From Chryseobacterium paludis (GTDB taxonomy: Bacteria; Bacteroidota; Bacteroidia; Flavobacteriales; Weeksellaceae): DNA of 64,000 bases. Within the stretch, counting starts at the first letter, position 1. Every line of letters begins with the position of its first letter. This document shows, in pieces, positions 43,218-52,267 of this stretch. Under the pieces are notes generated by a model. The model was given only the letters and a program-made list of their open reading frames with translations, was not told where the DNA came from and did no database searches. The DNA lies in assembly GCF_025403485.1 (NCBI RefSeq), contig NZ_CP099966.1, forward strand, positions 2,604,001 through 2,668,000. The letters are read 5' to 3'. The translations under genes were made by a program, and so were the position numbers.

Positions 43218-43987
43218 TTTTTATTTAACATTTTAACTTCGTCCCACAAAAGATCCATTTCTTCAAGGGACATATCTTGTAACTTCAAATTTCTTTCCAA
43301 AGCGATATTTTCCATTTTTTGAAATCTGGAAATAAACTTTAAATTGGTTCTTTCTAAAGCAGAATCAGGATTGATTCCGGAAATCCTGGCATAATTGATC
43401 AGTGAAAAAAATACATCTCCCAACTCCTGTTCTTTTTTAAGCAAATCAGTCTCAGCATGAAATTCCGCCAATTCTTCATCTACCTTCTTCCAGGCATCTT
43501 CAGCATTATGAAATTCAAAGCCAATTCCTTTCACTTTATCCTGAACCCTGTAAGCTTTTACCATACTTGGTAAACTTTTCGGAACACCGCCCAAAATGGA
43601 TTTATTCCCCTCTTTTAATTTTAGTTTTTCCCAATTCTGTTTTACCTCTTCTTCATCTTTTACTTCAACATCTCCATAGATATGTGGATGGCGGAAAATA
43701 AGCTTTTCGTTTAGAGAATTAATAACATCTGCCATATCAAAGCTTTCTTTTTCAGAACCTATTTTAGCATAAAAAACCAGATGAAGCAATACATCACCCA
43801 ATTCTTTTTTTATTTCCTGTAAATCTTCCTGCAAAATTGCATCCGAAAGTTCATAAGTTTCTTCAAGAGTAAGATGGCGAAGAGATTGTAAAGTCTGTTT
43901 CTGATCCCATGGGCACTTTTCACGTAGATCATCCATTATATCTAATAATCTTCCGAAGGCTTCCAGTTTTTCTTGTTTAGTATTCAT
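43214..43987 (-). CDS. mazG: Nucleoside triphosphate pyrophosphohydrolase MazG
   Basis: MazG hydrolyses NTPs and dNTPs to monophosphates and pyrophosphate, removing noncanonical nucleotides. The protein has 257 residues with two MazG-fold repeats. The first has KCPWDQKQTLQSLRHLTLEETYELSDAI and ELGDVLLHLVFYAKI, with EExxE-type metal ligands. The second has KKVDEELAEFHAETD and ELGDVFFSLINYARI. Confidence 0.94.
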   Translation of the reverse strand: MNTKQEKLEAFGRLLDIMDDLREKCPWDQKQTLQSLRHLTLEETYELSDAILQEDLQEIKKELGDVLLHLVFYAKIGSEKESFDMADVINSLNEKLIFRHPHIYGDVEVKDEEEVKQNWEKLKLKEGNKSILGGVPKSLPSMVKAYRVQDKVKGIGFEFHNAEDAWKKVDEELAEFHAETDLLKKEQELGDVFFSLINYARISGINPDSALERTNLKFISRFQKMENIALERNLKLQDMSLEEMDLLWDEVKMLNKN

Positions 43988-44045
43988 AGGTAGTTGAGAA
44001 TTCGAACTTATACAAATGTAAGGGTTATTTGATTCTAGTACAAAA

Positions 44046-44102
44046 GTTAGAAGTTAGAAGTTAGAAGTTAGAAGTTAGAAGTTAGAAGTTAGAAGTTAGA
44101 AG
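44046..44102. repeat. Heptanucleotide tandem repeat, eight copies
   Basis: The unit GTTAGAA is repeated eight times without interruption (44046-44101) and followed by one more G. It lies about 60 bp upstream of the mazG start and 80 bp beyond the terminator of the DUF5606 gene. Such arrays can change length by slippage. Confidence 0.95.
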
Positions 44103-44184
44103 CAAAATTACAGATTACTGAGTATGCAGAGTCTTTTCTCTTTATTCTTTATCCTCTCTTCCCTTCTAATCATCAATAATTGTG

Positions 44185-44223
44185 CAAAAAAAAGCCTTGT
44201 CAGGAAAACTCTCAACAAGGCTT
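44185..44223 (-). terminator. Terminator of the DUF5606/def/ruvX group
   Basis: AAGCCTTGT (44192-44200) pairs with ACAAGGCTT (44215-44223) around a 14-nt loop. On the minus strand it is followed by a T-tract (complement of 44185-44191). Confidence 0.82.
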
Positions 44224-44246
44224 GATTTTATATTCGAATAAATGAA

Positions 44247-44813
44247 TTATCCCATTTTTCTGTGTGTGCTTTTTGGAGCTGCTTTTGCTCCCGTTGAAGC
44301 TTTTACTTTAGGAGCAACTGGTTTATCAGCCTTTGGAGCTGCTTTTTTAGGAGCCTCCTTATCTGTTAAACTTACTTCTTCGTTTGGATTTGCAGGATCT
44401 AAAGTTTCAGCTTCAGCTTTCACAAAACTTTCAGGAGTAATATATCCTGCCTTGTGTAAAATGTTATACCATTGAGCTAATTTCTTGATATCAGAAGCAT
44501 ATACTCTCTCCGTATCATAATTAGGAAGAGATGTTCCCATAAAGTCTTTCAACTCATCATCAGTAGATTTGTGAGAAATAGTTTCCTTATAGTCATGGTT
44601 TTTAGCAATATTTTCAAAAACTTCGAACAAAGGAACCTCTTTATCAAAAGTAAACATAGCAATATTATCCAGCAAACTTACCTGACTAGAGTTTCCGATA
44701 CTTACTTTTTTCTTTGTAGTTACATCTTCAATAATAAATCCGTTTCTTAACTGAGAAACTAATTTGAAAAGACCTGGTTTTCCAGAAATTGAAATTATTT
44801 TTTCTAACAACAT
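44247..44813 (-). CDS. DUF5606 family protein
   Basis: The 188-residue protein starts MLLEKIISISGKPGLFKLVSQLRNGFIIEDVTTKKKVSIG, typical of the DUF5606 family found in Bacteroidota. The domain spans about 1-140. The C-terminal tail is rich in Ala, Lys and Pro (APKKAAPKADKPVAPK). It is cytosolic with unknown function, downstream of def in a common genome order. Confidence 0.9.
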   Translation of the reverse strand: MLLEKIISISGKPGLFKLVSQLRNGFIIEDVTTKKKVSIGNSSQVSLLDNIAMFTFDKEVPLFEVFENIAKNHDYKETISHKSTDDELKDFMGTSLPNYDTERVYASDIKKLAQWYNILHKAGYITPESFVKAEAETLDPANPNEEVSLTDKEAPKKAAPKADKPVAPKVKASTGAKAAPKSTHRKMG

Positions 44814-44893
44814 AATTTTATTTTTTTTAATTTTAGTAATTGATGCAAGATCTATTACTGCCTATTATTTTTCTTATTTAATTATTTACACTA

Positions 44894-45466
44894 CTATTTC
44901 GGAAATCTCATTTTGTAATTAATGCTTACATCACCCTGAGATATCTTTGTTAATTTACCTTTCACCAATTTCTTTTTTAAAGCACTTAAGTGATCCGTAA
45001 ACAGCGTCCCTTCAATGTGATCATATTCATGTTGAATTACGCGGGCTCTAATATCGGAAAAAGTTTCTGTATGCTTCAAAAAATTTTCATCATAATACTC
45101 GATAAGAATCGTACTCTTTCTCTTAACATCCTCTCTTACATCAGGAATAGAAAGACATCCTTCATTAAATTTCCATTCTTCTCCGGATTCTTCAAGAATT
45201 TTAGCATTGATGAAAACCTTTTTGAAATCCCTTAATTCATCCTGAATATCTTCATAATCTTCATCTTCTGCCAAAGGAGTTACATCTATTACAAACAAGC
45301 GAATATCAAGACCAATCTGCGGAGCAGCAAGGCCAATTCCGTTTGCACTATTCATAGTATCGAACATATTATCTATAAGTTCTTGTAAATCGGGATAATT
45401 TTTGTCTATATCTTTGCCTATTTTTCTTAAAATAGGATCCCCAAAGGCTCTTATTGGTAGAATCAT
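44894..45466 (-). CDS. def: Peptide deformylase
   Basis: The enzyme removes the formyl group from nascent proteins. The protein has 190 residues and all three motifs: GIGLAAPQIG, EGCLSIP and QHEYDHIEGTLF, with the catalytic Glu and the Cys/His/His metal ligands. It overlaps ruvX by 4 bp (ATGA type), so the two are co-transcribed. Confidence 0.97.
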   Translation of the reverse strand: MILPIRAFGDPILRKIGKDIDKNYPDLQELIDNMFDTMNSANGIGLAAPQIGLDIRLFVIDVTPLAEDEDYEDIQDELRDFKKVFINAKILEESGEEWKFNEGCLSIPDVREDVKRKSTILIEYYDENFLKHTETFSDIRARVIQHEYDHIEGTLFTDHLSALKKKLVKGKLTKISQGDVSINYKMRFPK

Positions 45467-45879
45467 CTTGTTCTTTGTTCTAAAAAATTTTGCAATATAA
45501 TAGTTGCACTTATCTTATCTATCAAACCTTTTTCCTGTTTCTTTTTTTTACTTTTCCCACTTTGAGAAATAAAAAATGATGCCATTTTGGAAGTAAACCT
45601 CTCATCAAAACGGAAAACGGAAATGGTTGGAAATTCTTTTTTAAATTCTTCTATGAATTTTAAAATATCAGTCTCCACTTCGGAAATATTTCCTTTTAAA
45701 TCTACAGGAAGTCCGATTACTACGTCATCTACTCTATTTTCACTGAAATATTTTTTCAGAAAAACCAGTAAAAGTTTTGTTTCAACGGTCTCAAGGCCGC
45801 TTGCTATAATCTGCATATCATCCGTCGCAGCAAGGCCACAACGAGCCTTTCCATAGTCTATTGCAAGGATTTGTCCCAT
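45463..45879 (-). CDS. ruvX: RuvX/YqgF family resolvase-like nuclease
   Basis: The 138-residue RNase H-fold protein has LAIDYGKARCGLAATDD, GLPVDLKG and DERFTSKMA, matching YqgF/RuvX. The family processes 16S rRNA precursors and was proposed as a Holliday junction resolvase. It overlaps def by 4 bp. Confidence 0.95.
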   Translation of the reverse strand: MGQILAIDYGKARCGLAATDDMQIIASGLETVETKLLLVFLKKYFSENRVDDVVIGLPVDLKGNISEVETDILKFIEEFKKEFPTISVFRFDERFTSKMASFFISQSGKSKKKKQEKGLIDKISATIILQNFLEQRTR

Positions 45880-45993
45880 AGGTTTGCAAATTTAGTAAAT
45901 TTTAATGATTTTATTCATAACGTAGTTTTTTTTATAAATGATGTTTCATTCCACATTTTTTTTTATAATTTTAATCTTCCAAAAAACAAAATT

Positions 45994-46476
45994 ATGAAGA
46001 AACTCATTCTTGTGAGACATGCGAAGAGCGACTGGCCAGAAGAGACAGAAGACTTTGACAGACCTTTAGCCGACAAAGGTTTAGAAGATGCTATGAACAT
46101 GTCCAGATTCTTAAAAACCAATAGTATTGCGATTGACTATTTAGTATCAAGCCCGGCAGTGCGTGCATTGAATACGTGTAAAATTTTCAATCAAACCTAT
46201 CAGTTGAATTTCATGACGGATGAAAAGCTTTATAATCCTTCAGAAAAAAATTTTGAATCTGTTATTTATGACTTGGATGATAACCATAGCTCTGTAGCTT
46301 TTTTTTCCCATAATAATGGAATTTCCAATTTTGCCAATTCAATATCTGAAAATATTTTTCATTTCCCGACCTGTGGTGTTGCCGGTTTTGAGATAGACTG
46401 CGATTCGTGGTCTGAATTTGATGGAGCTAATAAAAAGCTTTTATTCTTTTACGAACCTGGTAAAATTAAAATTTAA
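45994..46476 (+). CDS. SixA-like histidine phosphatase
   Basis: The 160-residue protein starts at the ATG at 45994, where the catalytic block LVRHAKSDWPEE begins; a longer frame from 45871 would add 41 residues with no domain and is rejected. It has the RHxK motif of SixA-like histidine phosphatases and the second histidine in FSHNNGISNFAN. It acts on phosphohistidine or small phosphoesters by family. Confidence 0.88.
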   Translation: MKKLILVRHAKSDWPEETEDFDRPLADKGLEDAMNMSRFLKTNSIAIDYLVSSPAVRALNTCKIFNQTYQLNFMTDEKLYNPSEKNFESVIYDLDDNHSSVAFFSHNNGISNFANSISENIFHFPTCGVAGFEIDCDSWSEFDGANKKLLFFYEPGKIKI

Positions 46477-46614
46477 AATTTCTACTACTCCCTTCATATC
46501 AAAAGAAGCAAAAGGTTAAGAGATAAACAAGTAAAACATGATTTACATTTAATCCAGAATAACTTCATTAAAATTCTCATTTATTTTAATGGGGAAAATA
46601 TCATGTAATCTCTT

Positions 46615-46645
46615 TTGTCATTTCATTTAGAATAAAATATTTTTG
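46615..46645 (+). promoter_or_regulatory. Promoter of the NHL-like T9SS protein
   Basis: TTG at 46615-46617 and TATTTTTG at 46638-46645 have the spacing (20 bp) of Flavobacteriia -33 and -7 boxes. The start codon follows 33 bp later. Confidence 0.6.
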
Positions 46646-46678
46646 CATTATATATAATTATTCTAAATAAAAACAACA

Positions 46679-47728
46679 ATGAAGAAACAGTTTTACTTTC
46701 TATTCTTTTTCCTTGTATTATCAGGAAACAAAGCTTATTCGCAAATTACCGCCTCACAATTGATCGGAAATTTAGAAACTCCAAATCCAATGGTGATAGA
46801 TGGTAGTGAAATGTATATAGGAGTTTACTATCAGGATAAAGTTATTAAGGTTAATATTGATGATCCTAGTATTCCACCGGTTGATGTTGTTACAGGAGTA
46901 AACAGACCTTATGGTTTAGCTTTAAAAGACAATATTTTATATATTTCAGAATTTGGAGGAAACAGAATTTCCAAAGTCAATCTTAATAACGTCAATCCTG
47001 CTCCTGAAGTTGTTCTAACCAACATAAACAGTCCATTAGGACTTGAATTTGTTGGAAATGACTTATATATGGCTCTTGAAGGTGACAATAAGATCGCTAA
47101 AATAGATATTACCCAATCCAGTCCGCAATTAATAGATATTACTTCAGCATCGTCACCATTCGATATCGAAATTATTGACAGCGAAATTTTCTTTACAGAG
47201 AGGTTTGCGGGAACTGTATCCAAATTCAAACTTAACAATTCTACTTTTCCAACTGTAATAGCACAAGGATTAAGCTACCCATCGGGATTAATATCTTATG
47301 GAAACGAACTGTTTATTTCTGAAGCTGGAGCTTCAAAAATTTCAAAATTGAATTTCACTATGGCTAACCCGGTAATTTCCGATGGCATTATTTCCACCGA
47401 ATTCAATTATCCATCCGGATTAGCTGTAAAAAATAATACAATATACATTACTGATTTTTTTGCCGGATCATTATTAAAAGCAAATTTAGGTGCTTTGTCA
47501 GTCTCAGAACAGCAGCTCAAAAGCAAAGCGCTTATTTATCCTAATCCTGCAAAAGATATTCTAAGTGTTCTAAATACATCCTCAAAAGAATATAAAATCT
47601 TTGATATGGTAGGGAAACTTATTCTTTCAGGAAAAATTGAAAGAGGCTCTATTAATGTTGGCCACCTTACAAAAGGTGCATACATCATTCAGATCGGAGA
47701 TCTCATCAAGAAATTTATTAAAGAATAA
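46679..47728 (+). CDS. Secreted NHL/Vgb-like beta-propeller with T9SS sorting domain
   Basis: The 349-residue protein has a signal peptide (ending KAYSQ). Five to six repeats of YxGVYYQDKVIKVNI / LYISEFGGNRISKVN / LYMALEGDNKIAKID form a beta-propeller like NHL or streptogramin-lyase proteins. The C-terminal block YPNPAKDILSVLN...KGAYIIQI is a Por/type IX sorting domain. It likely sits at the cell surface. Confidence 0.85.
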   Translation: MKKQFYFLFFFLVLSGNKAYSQITASQLIGNLETPNPMVIDGSEMYIGVYYQDKVIKVNIDDPSIPPVDVVTGVNRPYGLALKDNILYISEFGGNRISKVNLNNVNPAPEVVLTNINSPLGLEFVGNDLYMALEGDNKIAKIDITQSSPQLIDITSASSPFDIEIIDSEIFFTERFAGTVSKFKLNNSTFPTVIAQGLSYPSGLISYGNELFISEAGASKISKLNFTMANPVISDGIISTEFNYPSGLAVKNNTIYITDFFAGSLLKANLGALSVSEQQLKSKALIYPNPAKDILSVLNTSSKEYKIFDMVGKLILSGKIERGSINVGHLTKGAYIIQIGDLIKKFIKE

Positions 47729-47748
47729 TTGAGGTCATATTAAAAGAA

Positions 47749-47785
47749 AAAAGCTCTGACGTTTGTTAGAGCTTTTATTTTATTG
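47749..47785 (+). terminator. Terminator after the T9SS propeller gene
   Basis: AAAAGCTCT (47749-47757) pairs with AGAGCTTTT (47768-47776), followed by an AT-rich run. Confidence 0.82.
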
Positions 47786-47813
47786 ACTTTATAGGGTATC
47801 GTAAGATATTATA

Positions 47814-49358
47814 TTACTTTCTTCTCAAATCCAGGTCATCAAAATCAAAACTAAAGTCTGTAACATCAGAAATAGGTTTGAGTTTTGCAGACTCAGCTTT
47901 TCCATTTTCATTATAATCAAATATAATATATGCATCTGCATCATAACTTCTGTCATCCCATTTGATAATAAAACTGTTGTTTGAATAAGGTAATAATTCC
48001 CCTTTCAACCTCGGTGAGTTTTTACATGAAATCCTGTAGGTGCTTCCTTGTTGAACAATTTCCACATCACCAAACCAAATATCACTATACTTTCCTACAA
48101 ATTGTTCTGCTTTAGGTTGTAGATTTTTATCTTTTTTAAAAGCATCGGATTTTGCAAAAGCTTCTTTCTTTTGTTTTTCATATTCAGCATTTACCTTTGC
48201 CATCCTGTCTCCATATGTTTTCAGCCAGTTTCTATCCGCTACTCCAAGATAAGAATCCTTCAGAGTATTTGTAATCGTATTAAATGCAGCTCCCGACTGT
48301 TGGTTTGTTAAAACTACAATTCCCAATTTCAGATCAGGAATTAAAGTAAACTGAGTTACTGTCCCTATTAATCCTCCAGTATGCTGAATTTGTTTATGTC
48401 CTTTTACATCACTTAAAAACCAACCCATTCCATATCCGTAGAAACTTGTATCATATGGATTTTTCATTGCTACACCGCTAGGAATCTGTAAGCTCCATAA
48501 CTGCTGAATCTGTTTATCTGTAACCAATTTCTTTCCGTCTTTTGTGGTAAAGTTGTTTAAAAGAAATTCTGCCCAAGTGGTCATATCTTTGATATTACTT
48601 AAAATTCCTCCAGCTGCATTTCCGGTTTCATTCCAGTCATGAGGAACAGCAATTACTTTTCCATCTGCAGGAGCATGGGCATCAATCTTATTTGCAACAG
48701 CTTTAGCTCTGCTGTAACTTCCAAAACTTGAAGTCATCCCAACAGGTTTCATAATCCTTTGCTCAATAAATTCCGCCCAGCTTAATCCTGAAACTCTATG
48801 AATAATCTCTCCGGCAACAATAAACATGATATTATTATAATCTAAAGTTGTTCTGAAAGGATTTTCAGGCTTCAGATATCTGACATTATGTACAATATCA
48901 TTTACAGTAAGGCTTCCTCCTTCGGGAAAGAACATTAAATCCCCCTGCCCTAATCCTAATCCTGCCCTGTGAGTTACAAGATCTTTTATCGTAACATTTT
49001 GTGAAACATAAGGATCATACATCTGAAATTCCGGAAGATATTTTGAAACTTTATCATCCCAGTTCAGTTTTCCTTCATCTGCTAAAATAGCAAGAGCAGT
49101 ACAGGTAAAACCTTTTGAATTAGAAGCAATCCCCACCAGAGTATTGTCATCCATCGGTTCTTTTGAAGTTAGAGAACGTACCCCAAAACCTTTTGAGTAA
49201 ATAAGTTTACCATCTTTAATAACACCAACAGACATTCCCGGAACATCAAAAGTTTTTAAGGTATTTTGAACTAGTTCATCCAGTTTTTTTTTTTCAACCT
49301 GAGCATTGAATAAGCCAACCGCTAAAAGAAAAATGAAAAAAGAAATTTTCTGTTTCAT
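47814..49358 (-). CDS. Class C beta-lactamase-like serine hydrolase
   Basis: The 514-residue protein has a signal peptide ending LFNAQ. The AmpC-like domain has Ser79-x-x-Lys82 (SNSKG), Tyr174-x-Asn176 (YNN) and the HTGG box, so all three active-site motifs are present. The C-terminal 90 residues resemble DUF3471. By family it is a periplasmic serine hydrolase or peptidase rather than a proven antibiotic resistance enzyme. Minus-strand TAACTTTG (49375-49382) is a candidate promoter box. Confidence 0.9.
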   Translation of the reverse strand: MKQKISFFIFLLAVGLFNAQVEKKKLDELVQNTLKTFDVPGMSVGVIKDGKLIYSKGFGVRSLTSKEPMDDNTLVGIASNSKGFTCTALAILADEGKLNWDDKVSKYLPEFQMYDPYVSQNVTIKDLVTHRAGLGLGQGDLMFFPEGGSLTVNDIVHNVRYLKPENPFRTTLDYNNIMFIVAGEIIHRVSGLSWAEFIEQRIMKPVGMTSSFGSYSRAKAVANKIDAHAPADGKVIAVPHDWNETGNAAGGILSNIKDMTTWAEFLLNNFTTKDGKKLVTDKQIQQLWSLQIPSGVAMKNPYDTSFYGYGMGWFLSDVKGHKQIQHTGGLIGTVTQFTLIPDLKLGIVVLTNQQSGAAFNTITNTLKDSYLGVADRNWLKTYGDRMAKVNAEYEKQKKEAFAKSDAFKKDKNLQPKAEQFVGKYSDIWFGDVEIVQQGSTYRISCKNSPRLKGELLPYSNNSFIIKWDDRSYDADAYIIFDYNENGKAESAKLKPISDVTDFSFDFDDLDLRRK

Positions 49359-49403
49359 TATTTTTAAATTTTCTCAAAGTTAATCAATTCGAGTTTTATT
49401 AAG

Positions 49404-49411
49404 TAAATTTG
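49404..49411 (+). promoter_or_regulatory. Promoter -7 box of the 49435-52249 operon
   Basis: TAAATTTG fits TAnnTTTG and lies 23 bp before the first gene. A divergent minus-strand box TAACTTTG is at 49375-49382, so the two promoters lie close together. Confidence 0.5.
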
Positions 49412-49434
49412 AACTTTATTTTAAGTGTGAAAAA

Positions 49435-49881
49435 ATGATTTCAGAAAAAATACTGTCCTTCTTTTTATTATTAAGTCTTAATTTATATTTCTCGCAACAG
49501 GTCACCATCAAAGATGACAAGGTTCTGGTGGATGGAAAGCAGATTTTAAAAGCAGAAAAAATTGATATTACTCAATACTCATTTTTTACAATGAAAGATG
49601 ATGAAGAAATTCTCCTTTACCGATATATGGATAATGAGACTCCAAAATATGTAAGTGATGATTATTTTATATTAAACTTTCTGACCGAAAAAGTAAAAGT
49701 AGAAACAACTGATATTGCAAAAATTGCCAACTTTATGAATTCCAAAAAAGGAATGGAAAAGCTTATCAAATGGCTATTGAAAGAAAGAGTAATCAATCAT
49801 GAAGGAGAATTAAATCCTGAACGTATTGCTATATTTAAAGAAAAGTACGACGAAAATATTACTGAAAGAACACTAAGATAA
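49435..49881 (+). CDS. Exported hypothetical protein
   Basis: The 148-residue protein has a signal peptide (MISEKILSFFLLLSLNLYFS). The rest is polar and mixed alpha/beta with no recognised domain, with KAEKIDITQYSFFTMKDDEEILLYRYMD in the middle. It is the first gene of an operon and overlaps the following metallophosphoesterase by 1 bp. Function is unknown. Confidence 0.75.
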   Translation: MISEKILSFFLLLSLNLYFSQQVTIKDDKVLVDGKQILKAEKIDITQYSFFTMKDDEEILLYRYMDNETPKYVSDDYFILNFLTEKVKVETTDIAKIANFMNSKKGMEKLIKWLLKERVINHEGELNPERIAIFKEKYDENITERTLR

Positions 49882-50375
49882 TGACTAAAGTCCTTCTCCT
49901 TTCCGATTCCCATTCCTATATTGACGATCGAATCTTAGAATATGCCAGTCAGGCTGACGAAATTTGGCACTGTGGTGATTTTGGAAGCTTTGAAATTATA
50001 GAACAGCTCGAAAAAATCAAACCTTTAAAAGGTGTTTACGGAAATATTGACAACGCCAAAATCCGTTCTGAATTTCCAGAAGTGAATCGTTTTTTCTGTG
50101 AGAATCTGGAAGTTTTGATGATTCATATTGGAGGTTATCCGGGAAGATACACACCATTAGCTAAGAAGGAAATTAGTGAAAAGGCTCCCAAACTATTTAT
50201 TTCAGGCCATTCACATATTTTAAAAGCAATGTTCGACGCGAAGAATAATTTACTTCATCTTAATCCCGGCGCATGTGGAAAACAAGGCTGGCATAAAGTA
50301 AGAACAATGATGCGCTTTGTAGTGGAAGGTGAGGAAGTAAAAGACTTAGAGGTAATTGAATTAGGTCCAAAATAG
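49881..50375 (+). CDS. YfcE-type metallophosphoesterase
   Basis: The 164-residue protein has all motifs of the YfcE/MJ0936 phosphodiesterases: LLSDSHSY, HCGDFGS, VYGNIDN and ISGHSHI. It is cytosolic. Substrate unknown. It overlaps the gene before it by 1 bp and is 7 bp ahead of the Smr gene. Confidence 0.92.
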   Translation: MTKVLLLSDSHSYIDDRILEYASQADEIWHCGDFGSFEIIEQLEKIKPLKGVYGNIDNAKIRSEFPEVNRFFCENLEVLMIHIGGYPGRYTPLAKKEISEKAPKLFISGHSHILKAMFDAKNNLLHLNPGACGKQGWHKVRTMMRFVVEGEEVKDLEVIELGPK

Positions 50376-50382
50376 ATTGAAT

Positions 50383-50877
50383 ATGAACATTGGTGATCAG
50401 GTTTCTGTAGTAGATGAAAATTTAAGCGGCGTAATAACTTCCGTGAAAGGTAATATTGTTGTTTTGAAAGATGAATATGGATTTACCCATCAATATCCTA
50501 AAGAAAAGCTGGTTCCGAAAAATCCTTCTTTATATGAAAACATTAAGGTCGAAAAAAAAGCAGAACCCAAAAAGATAATCTCAAAAAAACACCAAAAAGA
50601 AGCTCTAATTTTAGACTTACATTTTCACAATCTGGTTAAAAACCCAAATGATTATGATAGTTTCGAAAGGCTTTTTATTCAAAAGGAAAAGCTATTAAGT
50701 GTTTTAGCATTCTGTAGAAAGAATCATCTTAAAAGGTTGGAAATTGTTCATGGAATTGGTGATGGAGTCCTCCAGAGAATGGTTTTAGACGTTTTAGAAA
50801 GTCAGACTCACCTGGATTTTTACAATAAGGAAATACTTCACCATCAATCAGGTGCCGTAATGGTAGAATTTCACTAA
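50383..50877 (+). CDS. Smr-domain protein
   Basis: The 164-residue protein starts at the ATG at 50383 (MNIGDQVSVVDE); a TTG six bp earlier would add two residues. The N-terminus is a small KOW/SH3-like strand region (GVITSVKGNIVVLKDEYGF). The C-terminal Smr domain has LDLHFHNL and the HGIGDGVLQ motif, as in MutS2-type nucleases. It is cytosolic, with possible nuclease activity. Confidence 0.88.
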   Translation: MNIGDQVSVVDENLSGVITSVKGNIVVLKDEYGFTHQYPKEKLVPKNPSLYENIKVEKKAEPKKIISKKHQKEALILDLHFHNLVKNPNDYDSFERLFIQKEKLLSVLAFCRKNHLKRLEIVHGIGDGVLQRMVLDVLESQTHLDFYNKEILHHQSGAVMVEFH

Positions 50878-50895
50878 ATTTGCATCAATTGAACT

Positions 50896-51612
50896 ATGAA
50901 CGTACTTAATTTACTTTTCACAAAAGACGGATTAATCTACCAAATTGCCAAAAACAAGAGCATTTTGGAGGAAAAATCCTATTTCGTTACTGAAGAATCT
51001 CCTAAGGATTTTATCGCTGAAAAACTGGATGAAGTTTTAATTAAACAAAGATTCGATGAAATTTCTGTTATTTCAGCTTTTAATCATTTTACATTAATGC
51101 CTGAAGGTTTTTCAGAGCATGAGGCGGGATATGACCTGATCTCTTTTAACGCTCCCGTTGATAAGGAGAATGAAGAGCTTATGCTTTCTTTAAATAAAAA
51201 GTTCAGGATCCAGTTCTATTATACTTTTCCAAAAGCTTTTTACAAGAAAATAAAAGAGTTGGCAATTCCTGTTCACTTTAATTTTTCGGGAGAAAAGTTT
51301 TTAAACTCGATCAATAATAAAAATAATAAAGAAATTCACATTAATCTTTATCATAATCAATGTGAGTTTTTTGCAATCGACAATAAAAAACTCATCTTAT
51401 ACAATAACCTGGATGTAAATTCAGAGGTTGACTTTCTTTACTTCGTTATGTTTACTTTAAGTAAAATAGGCTTTGGAATAAATGAAACTAATTTCTATGC
51501 ATACGGAGAAACTACGGAAAACGAAACCTTCATTTCTGAACTGCAAAAGTTCGTAAAGAATTTGAAAATTGTATTTGATAATGTTCCTAATAAGAATTTC
51601 ATACTTAACTAG
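50896..51612 (+). CDS. DUF3822 family protein
   Basis: The 238-residue protein (MNVLNLLFTKDGLIYQIAKN...) fits the DUF3822 family, which has an actin-like fold and is commonly encoded just before rsmD in Bacteroidota. No catalytic motif is clear. It is 58 bp before rsmD. Confidence 0.85.
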   Translation: MNVLNLLFTKDGLIYQIAKNKSILEEKSYFVTEESPKDFIAEKLDEVLIKQRFDEISVISAFNHFTLMPEGFSEHEAGYDLISFNAPVDKENEELMLSLNKKFRIQFYYTFPKAFYKKIKELAIPVHFNFSGEKFLNSINNKNNKEIHINLYHNQCEFFAIDNKKLILYNNLDVNSEVDFLYFVMFTLSKIGFGINETNFYAYGETTENETFISELQKFVKNLKIVFDNVPNKNFILN

Positions 51613-51670
51613 GTTATAGGCAGCAAATAATACCTGCTACCCATTACCTACAATCTAACTACTAAACAAC

Positions 51671-52249
51671 ATGTACAGAATAATCTCAGGCCGTTGGAAA
51701 GCCAAAAAAATAGCCGCTCCTAAAAATTTCGATGTAAGGCCAACTACAGACTTTGCAAAGGAAGCTCTATTCAGTATTTTGGAAAACAAATACGATATGC
51801 AGTCGATCTCTGTACTTGATCTCTTTGCTGGCATCGGTTCTATTTCATTAGAATTTGCCTCAAGAGGCTGCCAGGATGTAACTTCTGTAGAACTGAACCC
51901 AAAACACACAAGCTTCATTAATTCGACAGCTTCTGAGTTAGATATGTCTTCACAGATTAATGTACAGAGAGGCGATGTTACCGATTGGCTAAAGAAGTTC
52001 AGGAATAAAAAATCATTTGAGATCGCTTTTGCTGATGCTCCTTTTGAAACTGAAGAAAAGAAATACCATGAAATTATTTCTCTGGTATTACACAATAAGT
52101 ACCTGAAAGAAAACGGAGTTTTAATTATAGAACACCAAAGCCGTTTTAAATTCGATCATCCCAACCTGATAGACACACGAAAGTATGGAAATGTAAGTTT
52201 CAGCTTTTTTGAACCAAATAAAATAGATGCTAGTAGCCAGGAAATTTAA
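51671..52249 (+). CDS. rsmD: 16S rRNA (guanine(966)-N2)-methyltransferase
   Basis: RsmD methylates G966 of 16S rRNA. The 192-residue protein has MYRIISGRWKAKKI, RPTTDFAKEALFSILE and the SAM-binding VLDLFAGIGSISLEFASRG. The catalytic motif usually written DPPY is DAPF here (FADAPFETEE), a change at the second position. The 3' end lies inside a terminator hairpin and overlaps the convergent HxlR gene by 4 bp. Confidence 0.93.
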   Translation: MYRIISGRWKAKKIAAPKNFDVRPTTDFAKEALFSILENKYDMQSISVLDLFAGIGSISLEFASRGCQDVTSVELNPKHTSFINSTASELDMSSQINVQRGDVTDWLKKFRNKKSFEIAFADAPFETEEKKYHEIISLVLHNKYLKENGVLIIEHQSRFKFDHPNLIDTRKYGNVSFSFFEPNKIDASSQEI

Positions 52250-52267
52250 TTTCTGGCTATTTTTTTT
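52234..52267 (+). terminator. Terminator overlapping the rsmD stop codon
   Basis: TAGCCAGGAA (52234-52243) pairs with TTTCTGGCTA (52250-52259, one G-T pair), followed by eight T residues. The rsmD stop codon lies in the loop. The hairpin is shared by the ends of two convergent genes. Confidence 0.85.

Noticed and set aside
44046..44102. CRISPR array
   Set aside because: The repeats are contiguous heptamers without spacers, so this is a microsatellite.
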